Counted from the stretch's first letter, positions 16,387 through 25,703 are shown. The stretch: DNA of 64,000 nucleotides from Bacillota bacterium (GCA_023433505.1 JAEZCO010000009.1:81378-145377); one strand, 5' to 3'. Translations and numbers: made by a program. The notes: a model not told the origin generated them from the sequence alone.

Positions 16387-17655
16387 ATGTATGGAATTCT
16401 GAATCTCCCCGAAATTACATTTCCCGATGGATTTATTTGGGGATCGTCAACCGCCGGGCATCAAGTGGAGGGAGAGAATATACATTCCCAGAACTGGGCT
16501 CTGGAGCAGGAAGGCAAAATAAAAATCAAGTCGGGAAAAGCCTGCAACCACTATGAAATGTACAGAGACGACGTAAAATTGATCAAGGAATTAGGGCACA
16601 AGGCATACAGGATGTCCGTAGAGTGGAGCAGGGTGGAACCGGTGGAGGGCGAGTTCTGCAAGGAGGCTGTCGAGCATTATATCGACCTCCTGAGTAGGCT
16701 TAAGGACGAAAACATAAAAGTCTATGTCACGCTTCACCATTTTACTCATCCCTTGTGGTTTGAAAAAAAAGGTGCATTTCACAAAGCGGAAAACATTGCT
16801 TACTTTGAACGGTATGTCAATTACATTGTGCATCTGCTTGCCGAATATGTGGACAGTTGGAATGTAATTAATGAATTTAATCTGTATGACGGTGCAGAAC
16901 CGGCGAATTTTAAAATAAACATGATTAAGGCACATGCACGGGGTTACCATGTCATCAAGCAGTATACCGGCGCGCCTGTAAGCACTGCACATGCGTTCAT
17001 TGACTACTTTCCTTCCCGAAGGCATGAACGGCTGGATAATATAATGACCAATTATATGGATTGGATGAACAATGAATTCTTCTTCCATGCTATCCGCACC
17101 GGAGAAATCATGCTGCCGCAGAGTGATATGGTCTATGATCCCGAAGTAAAGGGAGCTATGGATTACTGGAGCGTCAACTATTACATTCGACAGATGGTGG
17201 ATGCTCGCAAGAAGAGGCCTGAAAGCGGCAAACGCTTTGAATTTACACAATTGAAGCTCATACCTATGGATTTCCCTCATGATGAGTTTTTCCCCGAGGG
17301 TCTGGTCACATGCCTTGAACGTTTGAAGGACCGTCCGGTGATTATCACTGAGAATGGCTGTGCCACGAATGACGACCGTTTCCGTATCGCTCACATGATA
17401 TTACATCTCTATGCAATGAAAGAAGCAATCGACAGAGGCGTGGATGTAAGAGGATATATCCATTGGAGTACAATGGACAATTATGAATGGGGGTCGTTCG
17501 TTCCAAGATTCGGTTTGGTTCATGTCGACTTTGATACATTTGAGCGGACGCCCAAGCCCAGTGCCTTGTTTTACAAGGACATCATTGAAAACAACGGTTT
17601 AAATGCCGGGATCATAGGTAATTATTTAAAGGAAATTCCGGCTGTCGGGAAATAA
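16387..17655 (+). CDS. GH1 family beta-glycosidase
   Basis: This 422-residue protein is a GH1 TIM-barrel glycosidase. The N-terminal FPDGFIWGSSTAGHQVEG, the acid/base segment WNVINEFNLY and the nucleophile segment VIITENGCA are all visible. In the acid/base motif the usual NEP reads NEF; the catalytic Glu is kept. The barrel is slightly short (usual 440-470 residues), mainly between the two catalytic segments. No signal peptide is seen, so it probably cleaves imported beta-linked oligosaccharides in the cytoplasm, perhaps the products of the neighbouring DUF4038 enzyme. The ATG at 16387 is chosen because GAAGGGA lies 9 bases upstream; a TTG at 16336 would add 17 residues unlike the family. 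Confidence 0.9.
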   Translation: MYGILNLPEITFPDGFIWGSSTAGHQVEGENIHSQNWALEQEGKIKIKSGKACNHYEMYRDDVKLIKELGHKAYRMSVEWSRVEPVEGEFCKEAVEHYIDLLSRLKDENIKVYVTLHHFTHPLWFEKKGAFHKAENIAYFERYVNYIVHLLAEYVDSWNVINEFNLYDGAEPANFKINMIKAHARGYHVIKQYTGAPVSTAHAFIDYFPSRRHERLDNIMTNYMDWMNNEFFFHAIRTGEIMLPQSDMVYDPEVKGAMDYWSVNYYIRQMVDARKKRPESGKRFEFTQLKLIPMDFPHDEFFPEGLVTCLERLKDRPVIITENGCATNDDRFRIAHMILHLYAMKEAIDRGVDVRGYIHWSTMDNYEWGSFVPRFGLVHVDFDTFERTPKPSALFYKDIIENNGLNAGIIGNYLKEIPAVGK

Positions 17656-17767
17656 AGCTGCCGGTTCTCGGTCTGCCGTATGGAACAAGTATGATAACGG
17701 GCACAAGCAAACCGTTCCGGACGCAGGAAAGGGCAAAGGCGTCAGAAAGAATGAAAGGAAAGCAAAT

Positions 17768-18363
17768 ATGAACATGCCTGAATTATTACATAAAACTTTC
17801 TACAGCAGCCGGATGGAGAAGCAGGTGCATTACCGTATATATCTTCCTTCGGAATATGAAAAAGAACAAAAGGCCTATCCGGTCCTATACAGGATCTATG
17901 GACCCATGGAAGAAGAAGCCGATATACAAAAAGCTGTGGGTTTTGCCGATCAAGCAATACGATCGGGCAAGATATCTCCGATGCTGATCGTCCTTTTTGA
18001 CGGAGAAGGGGAGGAGGTTTTCATTCAGGAATTTATTCCTTTCATCGACAAGGAATACCGTACAGCGGCGGAACGTGAAGGAAGAGCAATCGAAGGATCT
18101 GCCAACGGAGGCTTTGCGGCGTTAAGGCTGGCTGTAAAGTACAACAACCTTTTTTCTTCGGTGATTTCCTATGACGGAATAGCGGATGCAGCGCTTGCGA
18201 AAAACCTTTTCAGCTTGACTGAGACATGCCGGGCGGAAACAGGTTGGGAGCAGACGTCACACTCTGCATCATAAAAGGCGCCGAGCATGGATTTGAAGTA
18301 TTCCATAGCGTCCCCGAAGCAGAAGAAGCAGTAAAAAAGTTTTTTGCACGGATATTGAAATAA
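17768..18363 (+). pseudogene. Alpha/beta-hydrolase esterase, internally deleted and frameshifted
   Basis: The first about 150 codons encode an esterase D-like alpha/beta hydrolase with RIYLPSEY, the strand-turn PVLYRIYG and the nucleophile elbow IEGSANGGFAALRL (Ser in GSANGG). The open frame then leaves the family and stops at 18274. In another frame, from about 18222 to a stop at 18363, the C-terminal part with the catalytic His region (IKGAEHGFEVFHSV) is recognisable. The stretch between, where the catalytic Asp should be, is missing, so about 50-60 codons were lost together with the frame. The gene is almost certainly inactive. It follows the GH1 gene in the same direction and probably deacylated carbohydrates. 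Confidence 0.75.
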
Positions 18364-18508
18364 ATATAGCGGAATATCAATAGAGCAAGGCATCAAATAT
18401 CCTGCACATACTCGATGATTTTATGACGATTTTATTTTGAAGCAACACGAAAGAAACTGATATTTTTGTTTTAGTCTCGGAATTAATGCACCCTATGGTT
18501 TATTCTCC

Positions 18509-18537
18509 TTGAAATTGGCAATAATTTCCTATAAAAT
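18509..18537 (+). promoter_or_regulatory. SigA-type promoter of the HTH gene
   Basis: TTGAAA (18509-18514) and TAAAAT (18532-18537) are 17 bases apart, about 33 bases before the start codon of the next gene. Confidence 0.7.
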
Positions 18538-18570
18538 ATACTTATAAACAAGGAAGGGTGTGATTAATTC

Positions 18571-19002
18571 ATGTACGAGACTGCTACATATGCAGAGCTT
18601 AAGAAACTACCGGCAGCTGAAAAGCCGGTAGCCTGGAAAGAATTGAAGTCACTTTATAAAACTCAAAAAGAGGTGGCGGATAAACTCGGTGTGAGTCCGG
18701 CAATTGTATACAGCATGATTTCCAGGTATGCAAGCAGCGATAAGAAGGTAAAGCTTGAAGTGGTCAAAGAACAAAAGAAAACCAGAGCAGTTGCGCGGAC
18801 TGAAAAGGCAACTCAGAGGATTGCTGCTTCGCAAACAAACCCTATAGAACCGGAGATGAACGAGGTTGAGAGTGAATCCTTTTCGATAGCGGTAAAAAAG
18901 GCTGTTTCGGGAGAGGATGCCCAGTTTCTACTGAATGGCATTGGCAGCACGCTGTTAAAGAATCAAAATTATCTTATTGAAGTAAAAATAACGGAAAAGT
19001 AG
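18571..19002 (+). CDS. Small HTH-containing protein of unknown function
   Basis: This 143-residue protein has a recognisable helix-turn-helix near residues 29-55 (TQKEVADKLGVSPAIVYSMISRY). A basic, low-complexity linker with KKTRAVARTEKATQR follows. A C-terminal domain of about 45 residues (FSIAVKKAVSGEDAQFLLNGIG) ends in a strand ITEK. It resembles small clostridial proteins with a Xre-like N-terminus, but I cannot place it in a named family. It has its own promoter and AAGGAAGG before the start. The DNA-binding role is inferred from the HTH only. It stands alone between the carbohydrate genes and the amidohydrolase. Confidence 0.72.
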   Translation: MYETATYAELKKLPAAEKPVAWKELKSLYKTQKEVADKLGVSPAIVYSMISRYASSDKKVKLEVVKEQKKTRAVARTEKATQRIAASQTNPIEPEMNEVESESFSIAVKKAVSGEDAQFLLNGIGSTLLKNQNYLIEVKITEK

Positions 19003-19141
19003 ACAGCGCACAGGCAATTTCAATCAGGATATAAACGGTGAATGGTGACCCTGCTGCCGCTAATGTGACAGGCCTCAGACCCTTGTGCCTGAGGTTTATG
19101 CTATTAGGGTACACCGAGAGTAAAAGATATCTAAACCTGAG

Positions 19142-19183
19142 AGATACCCCCTTATCGCTATACAAGGTGAGAAGGGGGTATCT
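19142..19183 (+). terminator. Long perfect hairpin, probable terminator
   Basis: Arms AGATACCCCCTT and AAGGGGGTATCT (19142-19153 with 19172-19183) pair over 12 bases with an 18-base loop and a short T-rich end. A smaller CCTCAG/CTGAGG stem precedes it near 19073-19098. The 350-base gap 19003-19352 holds these hairpins and no gene that I can support. Confidence 0.55.
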
Positions 19184-19352
19184 TTATACAGCGCTAATTT
19201 TTTTCTGTCAGTTTCAGCGGAAAGAAATCTTTTGTAATACTGCCGGGATAATTTTTATATGCGGTAACCGGCTTGATATTTTCCTTAATATCATCGATAA
19301 TAAGAATATTGCAGTTATTTTCCAAGTCAAAGATGAAGAAAGGTAAATACAT

Positions 19353-20414
19353 ATGGATAACATAAAAATTGTCGACAGCCATACGCATATATACACTCCC
19401 GGAAGCATAGAATACCTTGCTCAATCGGCAATCAAGCACAGCTTTGACAAGTTTTGCGTCATGAGCTTAAGCTGTACCGGCATGCAGTCTGTTGCACAAA
19501 ACCTACTGTGCGCTCTTGCAAAAATCATGTATCCCGGAAAAGTATTTGCTTACGGCGGACTGTTTTACCCCGAGAATCCCTCCGGAGTTGACGGGCAGGA
19601 CCTTGTGAAACAGGCCGTCAGGTTGAAACAGATGGGCTTCGACGGGATGAAAATGCTGGAAGGCAAGCCGGATACCCGCAAAAGGACGGGACTGCCGCTG
19701 GATTCTTCCGTATATGACCCATACTATTCCTACCTCCAATCCGAAGGCATACCGCTTACCTATCATGTCGGCGATCCAAAGATATTCTGGGATGAGGAAA
19801 AAGCGCCGGACTGGGCTAAAAAGGAAGGCTGGACCTACACGGACGCTTCCTTTGTCTCCAAGGAGACACTGTACAGCGAAGTTTCCGGCTTCTTGAGCAA
19901 ATTTCCCCGGCTCAGGGTAAGCTTTGCCCACTTCTTCTTTATGGGAGAAGAGGGCATGGAAAGGGCTTCCGGATTTCTTGACAAATGGCCCTCGGTTTTC
20001 TTTGACATAACGCCCGGGATTGAAATGTACGGCAGTTTTACAGAAAACCCTGAAGGCTGGCGTGAATTTTTCATCAAATACCAGGATAGGATCGTATTCG
20101 GTTCGGACAACGGACTGGATGAAGAACTTGTATATATTGACCTGACCAGGTCGTTCCTGGAGACCTTTGACGAAATCCAATGCAGGGATATGAAAATTAA
20201 AGGCATCGGCCTGGAGCCGGAAATCCTTGAAAAGATATATCACCGGAATTTTGAAAGGATTGCAGGAAATACGCCTGCCGAAATAAACGCTAAATTGCTC
20301 CTCGAAGAATGTGACAGAGTAACGGATTTTGCCAGCCATGACAAAAATACACGGGCCTTGCTGCCGGAAGTGGAGAAAGCCTGTGAAGAAATAAGGAAAT
20401 TGCTCAAAGGATAA
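19353..20414 (+). CDS. Amidohydrolase family (amidohydrolase 2) metal-dependent hydrolase
   Basis: This 353-residue protein is a TIM-barrel amidohydrolase. The N-terminal metal site is VDSHTHIY (HxH), further metal ligands are in TYHVGDP and FAHFFF, and the late Asp is in VFGSDNG. The barrel length fits the amidohydrolase-2 group, which hydrolyses or decarboxylates small cyclic and aromatic substrates; the actual substrate is unknown. The C-terminal 60 residues are helical (LLEECDRVTDFASHDKNTRAL). AAAGG lies about 10 bases before the ATG. The gene is monocistronic, with a 215-base remnant-like spacer downstream. Confidence 0.85.
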   Translation: MDNIKIVDSHTHIYTPGSIEYLAQSAIKHSFDKFCVMSLSCTGMQSVAQNLLCALAKIMYPGKVFAYGGLFYPENPSGVDGQDLVKQAVRLKQMGFDGMKMLEGKPDTRKRTGLPLDSSVYDPYYSYLQSEGIPLTYHVGDPKIFWDEEKAPDWAKKEGWTYTDASFVSKETLYSEVSGFLSKFPRLRVSFAHFFFMGEEGMERASGFLDKWPSVFFDITPGIEMYGSFTENPEGWREFFIKYQDRIVFGSDNGLDEELVYIDLTRSFLETFDEIQCRDMKIKGIGLEPEILEKIYHRNFERIAGNTPAEINAKLLLEECDRVTDFASHDKNTRALLPEVEKACEEIRKLLKG

Positions 20415-20463
20415 GTCTTTCTGCCAATAGCAAGAAAAAAGATTTTGCTTCATATCACAGCTA

Positions 20464-20546
20464 AAGGGGCTGTCTCAAAACATTCTGTCATCGGTATAAA
20501 AAGGAATCTGGTGTAGGGGCGACCACTGGTCGCCCACCCTGGAAGG
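20464..20546. repeat. IS-end-like sequence and GGGCGACCA palindrome
   Basis: GGGGCTGTCTCAAAA (about 20466-20480) resembles the terminal repeat of several insertion sequences. It is followed by a perfect palindrome GGGCGACCA-C-TGGTCGCCC (20517-20535), a type of short repeat dispersed in clostridial genomes. No transposase remains. The rest of the gap to 20630 has an AGGTCACC/GGTGACCT inverted repeat. Confidence 0.5.
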
Positions 20547-20630
20547 ACTTTGGAGGATCGTAAAATTCAGCTTTGTATGGATTAAAGGTCACCAACAGGC
20601 TAATCTCTGCAACAGGTGACCTGTTCGCTG

Positions 20631-21095
20631 CTAAAGTATCTCCAGGATCTCTACCTGATATTTCTCTGTCGGAGCATTGACTTCCACAATATCACCGGCT
20701 TTTTTGCCCGACAATGCCTTTCCTAAATCCGATTCTATGCTAATGCGCATATTTTTAGGGTCTATGTCCATGGTAGTCACCAATGTCACAACTGCCTCAT
20801 CCTGATCCTCTATAAATTTGATCCTGGCTTTGCTGTTTACTCCCAATACCGAGACGTCCCCACGATTTTCATCAATGACGGTGGCTGTTGAAATCATGGT
20901 CATTAAATATTGAATCCGGTTATCGTTTTCCCGGTAATTTCTGCAGGCTTCCTTATATTCTGCATTTTCCGACCGGTCGCCGTGGGCGGCGGCCTCTTGT
21001 TTTTCCCGCGCGATTTCCGCTCTTTTTACAGTCATCCGATAGTCTAATTCTTCTCTTAATTTTTTAATATTTTCCAGCGTAAGTGAATTATTCAT
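20631..21095 (-). CDS. greA: GreA/GreB family transcription elongation factor
   Basis: This 154-residue protein has the two Gre domains. The N-terminal coiled coil (residues 1-75) contains AREKQEAAAHGDRSENAEYKEA, and the tip Asp-x-x-Glu (DRSE) that enters the RNA polymerase secondary channel is kept. The C-terminal FKBP-like domain has SIESDLGKALSGKKAGDIVEV. Gre factors trigger cleavage of backtracked RNA. GGAGG lies 9 bases upstream of the ATG. Whether this is the main GreA or an extra paralogue cannot be told; the 13-residue N-terminal extension relative to the shortest GreA forms is normal. It reads toward the IS-like remnant. Confidence 0.9.
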   Translation of the reverse strand: MNNSLTLENIKKLREELDYRMTVKRAEIAREKQEAAAHGDRSENAEYKEACRNYRENDNRIQYLMTMISTATVIDENRGDVSVLGVNSKARIKFIEDQDEAVVTLVTTMDIDPKNMRISIESDLGKALSGKKAGDIVEVNAPTEKYQVEILEIL

Positions 21096-21160
21096 AAAGC
21101 CTTAATCCCTCCGAAATGTAAATGCTGCGTTCTTGGGTTTTATTAAAAGTGTGCAGGAAA

Positions 21161-21370
21161 TCAGCCTTTTCTATCACGATATTTCCTGTAAATTATATAC
21201 GGTAAGAATCCGAATAAAAAGATGAATTCCTTTGCCATATAGGACTCGGGGTGTCCGCTGAAATCAAACTGTCTCGGAATTCTTCCGGGAAGGAACGGAT
21301 AAATTGCCGCTAAAACAGCAAAAGGGATAATCAGTATGAATAAATCTTTTTTTGTTAATTTCAAGTTCAT
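21161..21370 (-). CDS. Small DUF1648-like membrane protein
   Basis: This 69-residue protein has two hydrophobic segments (residues 9-28 and 45-62). Between them the sequence PGRIPRQFDFSGHPESYMAKEFIF matches the first part of DUF1648, found in SdpI-type immunity proteins, where the pattern is P..vPtHfn..G.pd.y. Full SdpI-like proteins are about 200 residues, so this is either a single-domain version or a truncated one. The function is unknown. It lies between greA and the phosphohexomutase on the same strand. Confidence 0.65.
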   Translation of the reverse strand: MNLKLTKKDLFILIIPFAVLAAIYPFLPGRIPRQFDFSGHPESYMAKEFIFLFGFLPYIIYRKYRDRKG

Positions 21371-21474
21371 GGCTCCCTCATACCCTTAATTCGTTATCAA
21401 CCGTATAATCATATTATCAATAATTTCTCATAAGGTCAAACAATGAATAGAGGAAGACACTATCAAGTTTTTTT

Positions 21475-22896
21475 CTACCTCCCTTGCAGGCCCAGAAAAT
21501 CTTTCATTCGGTCGCTTACCCGGGCTGCTGCGGCCGCATCGGACATCTCGGCGAAAATTCTGAGCAGGGGCTCTGTGCCGGAGAACCTTACCACAATCCA
21601 GCCGCCGTTTTTAAAATATAGCTTCAGACCGTCGCGATAGCTGATCCGGTCAGTTTCGTAGCCCAGGTCCGGGACTTCCTTTTGCTCAAACAATTTCTTT
21701 TCGAGCATGGACCGGGTGGCGGCGTCAAACCGCATATCGCACTCCGACCCATAGAAATAACCATAATTTTGATGGATTTCCTCAAGCAGCGCAGACAGAC
21801 TTTTTCCTGTGATACTCAGCAGCTCTATCAACAGGCTGGCTGCGAAGATTCCGTCCTTTCCGCTGATATGGCCCCGGATGGTTAGACCTCCACTGCTTTC
21901 TCCTCCGATGAGGGCATGCTTTTGGTCCATCATGGCGCTGATGTGCTTGAAGCCTACGGGGACTTCATAACATTTTTCTCCAAAGCCTTCGGCGATTTTA
22001 TCAAGAAGATGGGTAGTTGCAATGTTTCGCACTGCGCCTCCCTTCCAGCCCTTGTATTTCAGCAGATAATAATAAAGCAGGGCAAGAATGCTGTTAGGGT
22101 GGATAAAATCCCCTTTTTCATCGATGATTCCGAGGCGGTCGGCGTCTCCATCCGTTCCAATGCCGATATCATAACCGCTTTCCACCACAAGGTTCCTGAG
22201 ATGGTTCAAAGTATGGGTGCCGGGGGACGGGAGTCTTCCGCCAAAAAGCGTGTCATGCCGGTCGTTGATTACGGTAAGCTCGCACCTTGCCGTAATCAGT
22301 ATTGTCTGCAGACAGGTCTTCGAGACGCCGAACATCGGGTCCAGCACGATTTTAAGTTTTCTATTTTTAATGGCTTCTACATTGATCATCCCTAGAATTG
22401 TATCGATATATTCATTGAAAGGATCAATGTCCTGTATGATCCTTGATTTTAGCCCCTGGGCAAAATCAATGCATGCAATATTCCTGGGATTCACTTTTTT
22501 GATGCTTTTCTCAATTTCTTTCGTGACATCCGCATCGGCATCCCGGCCGCCCTTTGTAAATATCTTTACACCGTTGTAATCGGCAGGATTGTGGCTTGCG
22601 GTAACTGAGCAGCCATAGCAGGACAGCAGGTATTTGACGGTGAACATTACCAGCGGCGTAGGGGCCACCTTATCAATAAAATATACCTTTATCCCGTTGC
22701 CTGCCATGACCTCCGCCATCCATACGGCAGCCTTGTCGGACAGGAAACGCCTGTCATAGCCTATGACAAACCCCTCGTCGGCACACTTTTTTGCTATCAT
22801 AAGGTTGGCAACGGCCTGGGCCAATATGCACACATTCTCTTTCGTGAAGTCTTCTCCGATCAATGCCCTCCAGCCGCCTGTTCCAAATTTGATCAT
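21475..22896 (-). CDS. Phosphohexomutase (phosphoglucomutase/phosphomannomutase family)
   Basis: This 473-residue protein has the four alpha-D-phosphohexomutase domains. The phosphoserine loop is TASHNPADYNG, the Mg-binding loop is GTDGDADRLG, the sugar-binding loop is GGESSGGL and the phosphate-binding loop is RFSGTEPLLRI. Such enzymes interconvert sugar 1- and 6-phosphates. The gene lies 194 bases downstream of the chitobiose phosphorylase on the same strand, so a plausible task is converting GlcNAc-1-phosphate or glucose-1-phosphate to the 6-phosphate; this is inference, since the sugar-loop sequence alone does not settle specificity. GGTGGGAG precedes the ATG. Confidence 0.9.
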   Translation of the reverse strand: MIKFGTGGWRALIGEDFTKENVCILAQAVANLMIAKKCADEGFVIGYDRRFLSDKAAVWMAEVMAGNGIKVYFIDKVAPTPLVMFTVKYLLSCYGCSVTASHNPADYNGVKIFTKGGRDADADVTKEIEKSIKKVNPRNIACIDFAQGLKSRIIQDIDPFNEYIDTILGMINVEAIKNRKLKIVLDPMFGVSKTCLQTILITARCELTVINDRHDTLFGGRLPSPGTHTLNHLRNLVVESGYDIGIGTDGDADRLGIIDEKGDFIHPNSILALLYYYLLKYKGWKGGAVRNIATTHLLDKIAEGFGEKCYEVPVGFKHISAMMDQKHALIGGESSGGLTIRGHISGKDGIFAASLLIELLSITGKSLSALLEEIHQNYGYFYGSECDMRFDAATRSMLEKKLFEQKEVPDLGYETDRISYRDGLKLYFKNGGWIVVRFSGTEPLLRIFAEMSDAAAAARVSDRMKDFLGLQGR

Positions 22897-23090
22897 GCTT
22901 CTCCCACCTTACACTAATTATTTTCCGGAAGATGCAGACCACAGGTGCACTCTCCGGATGATAACAATTATATGAGCAGGGGAGGAGATTTTAAACGGGT
23001 CAACTTTGGCATTAATTGTTCAATCTTGGTAATGATTTTTTGCAATTTTTACTATGCCAAAATCAAACAAGAAAAGGCAAAAACATCACA

Positions 23091-25487
23091 TCAGCCCATT
23101 ACCACAGTGACCTCGTTGACAGAACCGGCTGCCTGAGGCGGGATTTGCCCGTTTATAGGCTGGCCGTTCAGTTTTATCGCCTGTATTCCTTTTTGCACAC
23201 CTTTGGAATTATCTACACGGATATTGTAAACAGCTCCGCGCCAGGTACGGAGTACGCTAAATTCCTTCCAATCGGCGGGAATACAGGGGTCAATCGTCAG
23301 ACCTGCATACCCCGGCCGGATTCCAAGGATATAGTGGGTAGAGGCGAAATAGGCCCAGCCGGCGCTGCCGGTCAGCCAGGGGTGTCTTGCCCTGCCGAAG
23401 GCACTGTGATCGCGGCCCATTATAAACTGGCAGTAGGTATAAGGCTCCGATTGGCGTATTTCAATTTGGTCGTTTTGATTATAAGGCAGCAGCGCATCAT
23501 AATATTTCATTGCCCGGTCCCCTCTGCCAAGCAGACATTCGGCTACCCAGGCCCAGGGATTGGGGTGGCTGAAGATGGCGCCGTTTTCTTTAATACCTCT
23601 GTATACTCTGGTTACAAAGCCTATGTCGTCATTGGGCTTTGAGAAGGAAGGCCAGACCAGGTGCAGGCCGAATCCGGAGTAAAGATGTTCATTGACGGCA
23701 TCCATGCAGCTTGTTGCGCGTTCCCCGGATGCCGACCCGGAGATGACCGCCCAGGTATTGGACTCCAGATGAACCTTGCCTTCCTGATCCTGCTGGGTCC
23801 CTATTCTGGCTCCCTTTGCGGTGATGCCTCTTATATACCATTTACCGTCCCAGAGCTCTTCATCACAGGTTTTTCCGATTCTGTCGCGAAGGGCGGTGTA
23901 TTTCTCAATCTCCGCCGGCCTGCCGAGAAAAGAGGATACTTCTATAAAAGCATTTAAAGCCCAATAGTGCAGAAATGACACAAGGGCGCTCTCTCCGCCG
24001 CCCAGATTCAGACAGTCGTTCCAATCCGCCCGGAGTCCTTTGCATATGCCATGCTCACCCACCTGCTCCGCAGAAAAGTCCAGTATCCGCTTCATATGCT
24101 CATATACAGAGGCTTCACCGCCATCTGCAAAAGAGACCGGCAAATCAAGAAAGGCTGTATCTCCGGTTTCTTTTACATATTCACAAATGGAGGGCACCAG
24201 CCAGAGGGCGTCGTCGGAACAGGTGTCCTTGAGACCGTGGATCACATCCTTCATATCCGGAGAGGGTATGACGGTAGGCGATTTGAAAGGCGGCTTCTCC
24301 GGCTTTTCCGGATTGAACCATTCGGGGTCGAAGAGATGGAGGCCGTAACCCATATTGGTTTGTCCACGCAACAGCTCAATCAGCCGCTGCCGGGTTTTGT
24401 CCGGATTGGAATGGGGGACGCACATGGCATCCTGTGCCGTGTCCCGGTAACCGAGACCCGTCCTGCCTCCAACCTCTATGAAGGAGGCAAACCTGGACCA
24501 GACCACATTGGTTTCGGCCTGATAAAGCGTCCAGATATTCGTCATGGTGTCCATGCCCTCATGGGGGGTACTGCACTGAAAGGCGGAGAGCTTGCGGTCC
24601 CAGTATTTGCGAAGCTCCTGAAAGGCGGTGTCCGCATTGCGAAGGTCGGAATATTTTTGCCGGATTTGCCTGCCTGCGTCGCTTCTCCCTACACCCAGCA
24701 TATAAATGAATCTCAGCTTTTGCCCCGGCGCAAGTGTGAATCTCTTATGCAGCGATGCGCAGTGGTTGCCGCCCAGTTCGGTGCTGTTGCTGCAGAAGCC
24801 CTTTTCAACCGCCGCCGGGTTGTCTTCCGTCCTATAGCTGCCGATAAAGGCATCCCGTACACAGTCATAGCTATCCGGTTCAAAGCTGGAAGTAAAATAA
24901 TGATACCCCTCGGGGTCGTAAAAAAGGTCGTACTCAATGATCCCGTCCCGATAGCTTGTACCGCTGGAATAAAGGCTCATCTGCAGGTTCTGGTTATCAA
25001 TATCAATATGCTCGAATGAGAATTCCAAATACGAGAAAGCGCTGATATGCCTCGTTTCACTGCTTTCATTGCTGATCTCCACATCCAGCAGCTCCACATC
25101 GTCCTCCAGCGGAATAAACATCAATTGCGAAGCGCGGATGCCGCTATACCGGCATGAAAATTTGGAATAGGAAAGACCATGACGGCATTGATAATCCGCC
25201 TCTTTCAGGCTCTTACCCACAGGCTGCCAGGAGATGGACCAGTAATCACCGGAATCATCATCCCTCAGATAAACATAATGTCCGGGCCGGTCCAGAGGTA
25301 TTCCGTTGGGACGGAAGCGTGTGATCCGGTGGTATTGGGAAGACTTATAGAAGCTGTAGCCTCCGGCATTTTGAGATATGACGCTGCACAGATCCCTGAC
25401 GCCAAGGTAATTGGTCCAGGATACCGGCACATCGGGCCTTTCAATGACATATTCCCTGTTCTCGTTGTCAAAATAACCATACCGCAT
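23091..25487 (-). CDS. chbP: N,N'-diacetylchitobiose phosphorylase (GH94)
   Basis: This 798-residue protein is a full-length GH94 inverting phosphorylase. Its sequence follows chitobiose phosphorylase of Vibrio much more closely than cellobiose phosphorylase: MRYGYFDNENREYVI at the start, then RPGHYVYLRDDDSGDYWSIS, GGRTGLGYRDTAQDA and the catalytic segment KGLRADWNDCLNLGG with the general acid Asp near residue 491. It ends NGQPINGQIPPQAAGS. The enzyme splits (GlcNAc)2 with phosphate into GlcNAc-1-phosphate and GlcNAc. There is no signal peptide, so it acts in the cytoplasm on imported disaccharide. AAGGAGGG is 6 bases before the ATG. A phosphohexomutase follows. Specificity among GH94 members is judged from remembered sequences. 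Confidence 0.88.
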   Translation of the reverse strand: MRYGYFDNENREYVIERPDVPVSWTNYLGVRDLCSVISQNAGGYSFYKSSQYHRITRFRPNGIPLDRPGHYVYLRDDDSGDYWSISWQPVGKSLKEADYQCRHGLSYSKFSCRYSGIRASQLMFIPLEDDVELLDVEISNESSETRHISAFSYLEFSFEHIDIDNQNLQMSLYSSGTSYRDGIIEYDLFYDPEGYHYFTSSFEPDSYDCVRDAFIGSYRTEDNPAAVEKGFCSNSTELGGNHCASLHKRFTLAPGQKLRFIYMLGVGRSDAGRQIRQKYSDLRNADTAFQELRKYWDRKLSAFQCSTPHEGMDTMTNIWTLYQAETNVVWSRFASFIEVGGRTGLGYRDTAQDAMCVPHSNPDKTRQRLIELLRGQTNMGYGLHLFDPEWFNPEKPEKPPFKSPTVIPSPDMKDVIHGLKDTCSDDALWLVPSICEYVKETGDTAFLDLPVSFADGGEASVYEHMKRILDFSAEQVGEHGICKGLRADWNDCLNLGGGESALVSFLHYWALNAFIEVSSFLGRPAEIEKYTALRDRIGKTCDEELWDGKWYIRGITAKGARIGTQQDQEGKVHLESNTWAVISGSASGERATSCMDAVNEHLYSGFGLHLVWPSFSKPNDDIGFVTRVYRGIKENGAIFSHPNPWAWVAECLLGRGDRAMKYYDALLPYNQNDQIEIRQSEPYTYCQFIMGRDHSAFGRARHPWLTGSAGWAYFASTHYILGIRPGYAGLTIDPCIPADWKEFSVLRTWRGAVYNIRVDNSKGVQKGIQAIKLNGQPINGQIPPQAAGSVNEVTVVMG

Positions 25488-25667
25488 AGTTACCCTCCTT
25501 TATTTCAAATAGCATGAAGCTGCCGTATACAAAATTATATTATGGCACTGTAAATATTTATATCAGTCTACCTTGTCATTCCTTGTTTTATTTTGGTTGA
25601 AATGCGGGCAGTTGTAATTTGATCAATCTGTCTAAAGGGATGGAGAGGATAACGGGAAAAAGCAAAA

Positions 25668-25703
25668 ATAAAGCCTTTCGGAAAATCAAGCGAAAGGCTT
25701 TAT
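25668..25703 (-). terminator. Terminator of the flavodoxin gene
   Basis: A perfect 13-bp stem (25668-25680 with 25691-25703) enclosing about 10 bases is followed on the minus strand by ATTTTTGCTTTTT. It lies between the flavodoxin and chbP, both on the minus strand, and separates their transcripts. Confidence 0.8.

Noticed and set aside
16591..17394. Open frame of 267 codons on the minus strand.
   Set aside because: Antisense to the GH1 gene; composition and lack of motifs mark it as a shadow.
19038..19346. 102-codon frame on the plus strand between the HTH gene and the amidohydrolase.
   Set aside because: It crosses two strong hairpins, has no ribosome site and no protein-like pattern.
19503..20453. 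Open frame of 316 codons on the minus strand.
   Set aside because: Antisense shadow of the amidohydrolase gene at 19353-20414, with no recognisable domain.
24051..25019. Open frame of 322 codons on the plus strand.
   Set aside because: It lies wholly antisense to chbP, whose protein is clearly homologous to GH94; no ribosome site or family signal supports the antisense frame.
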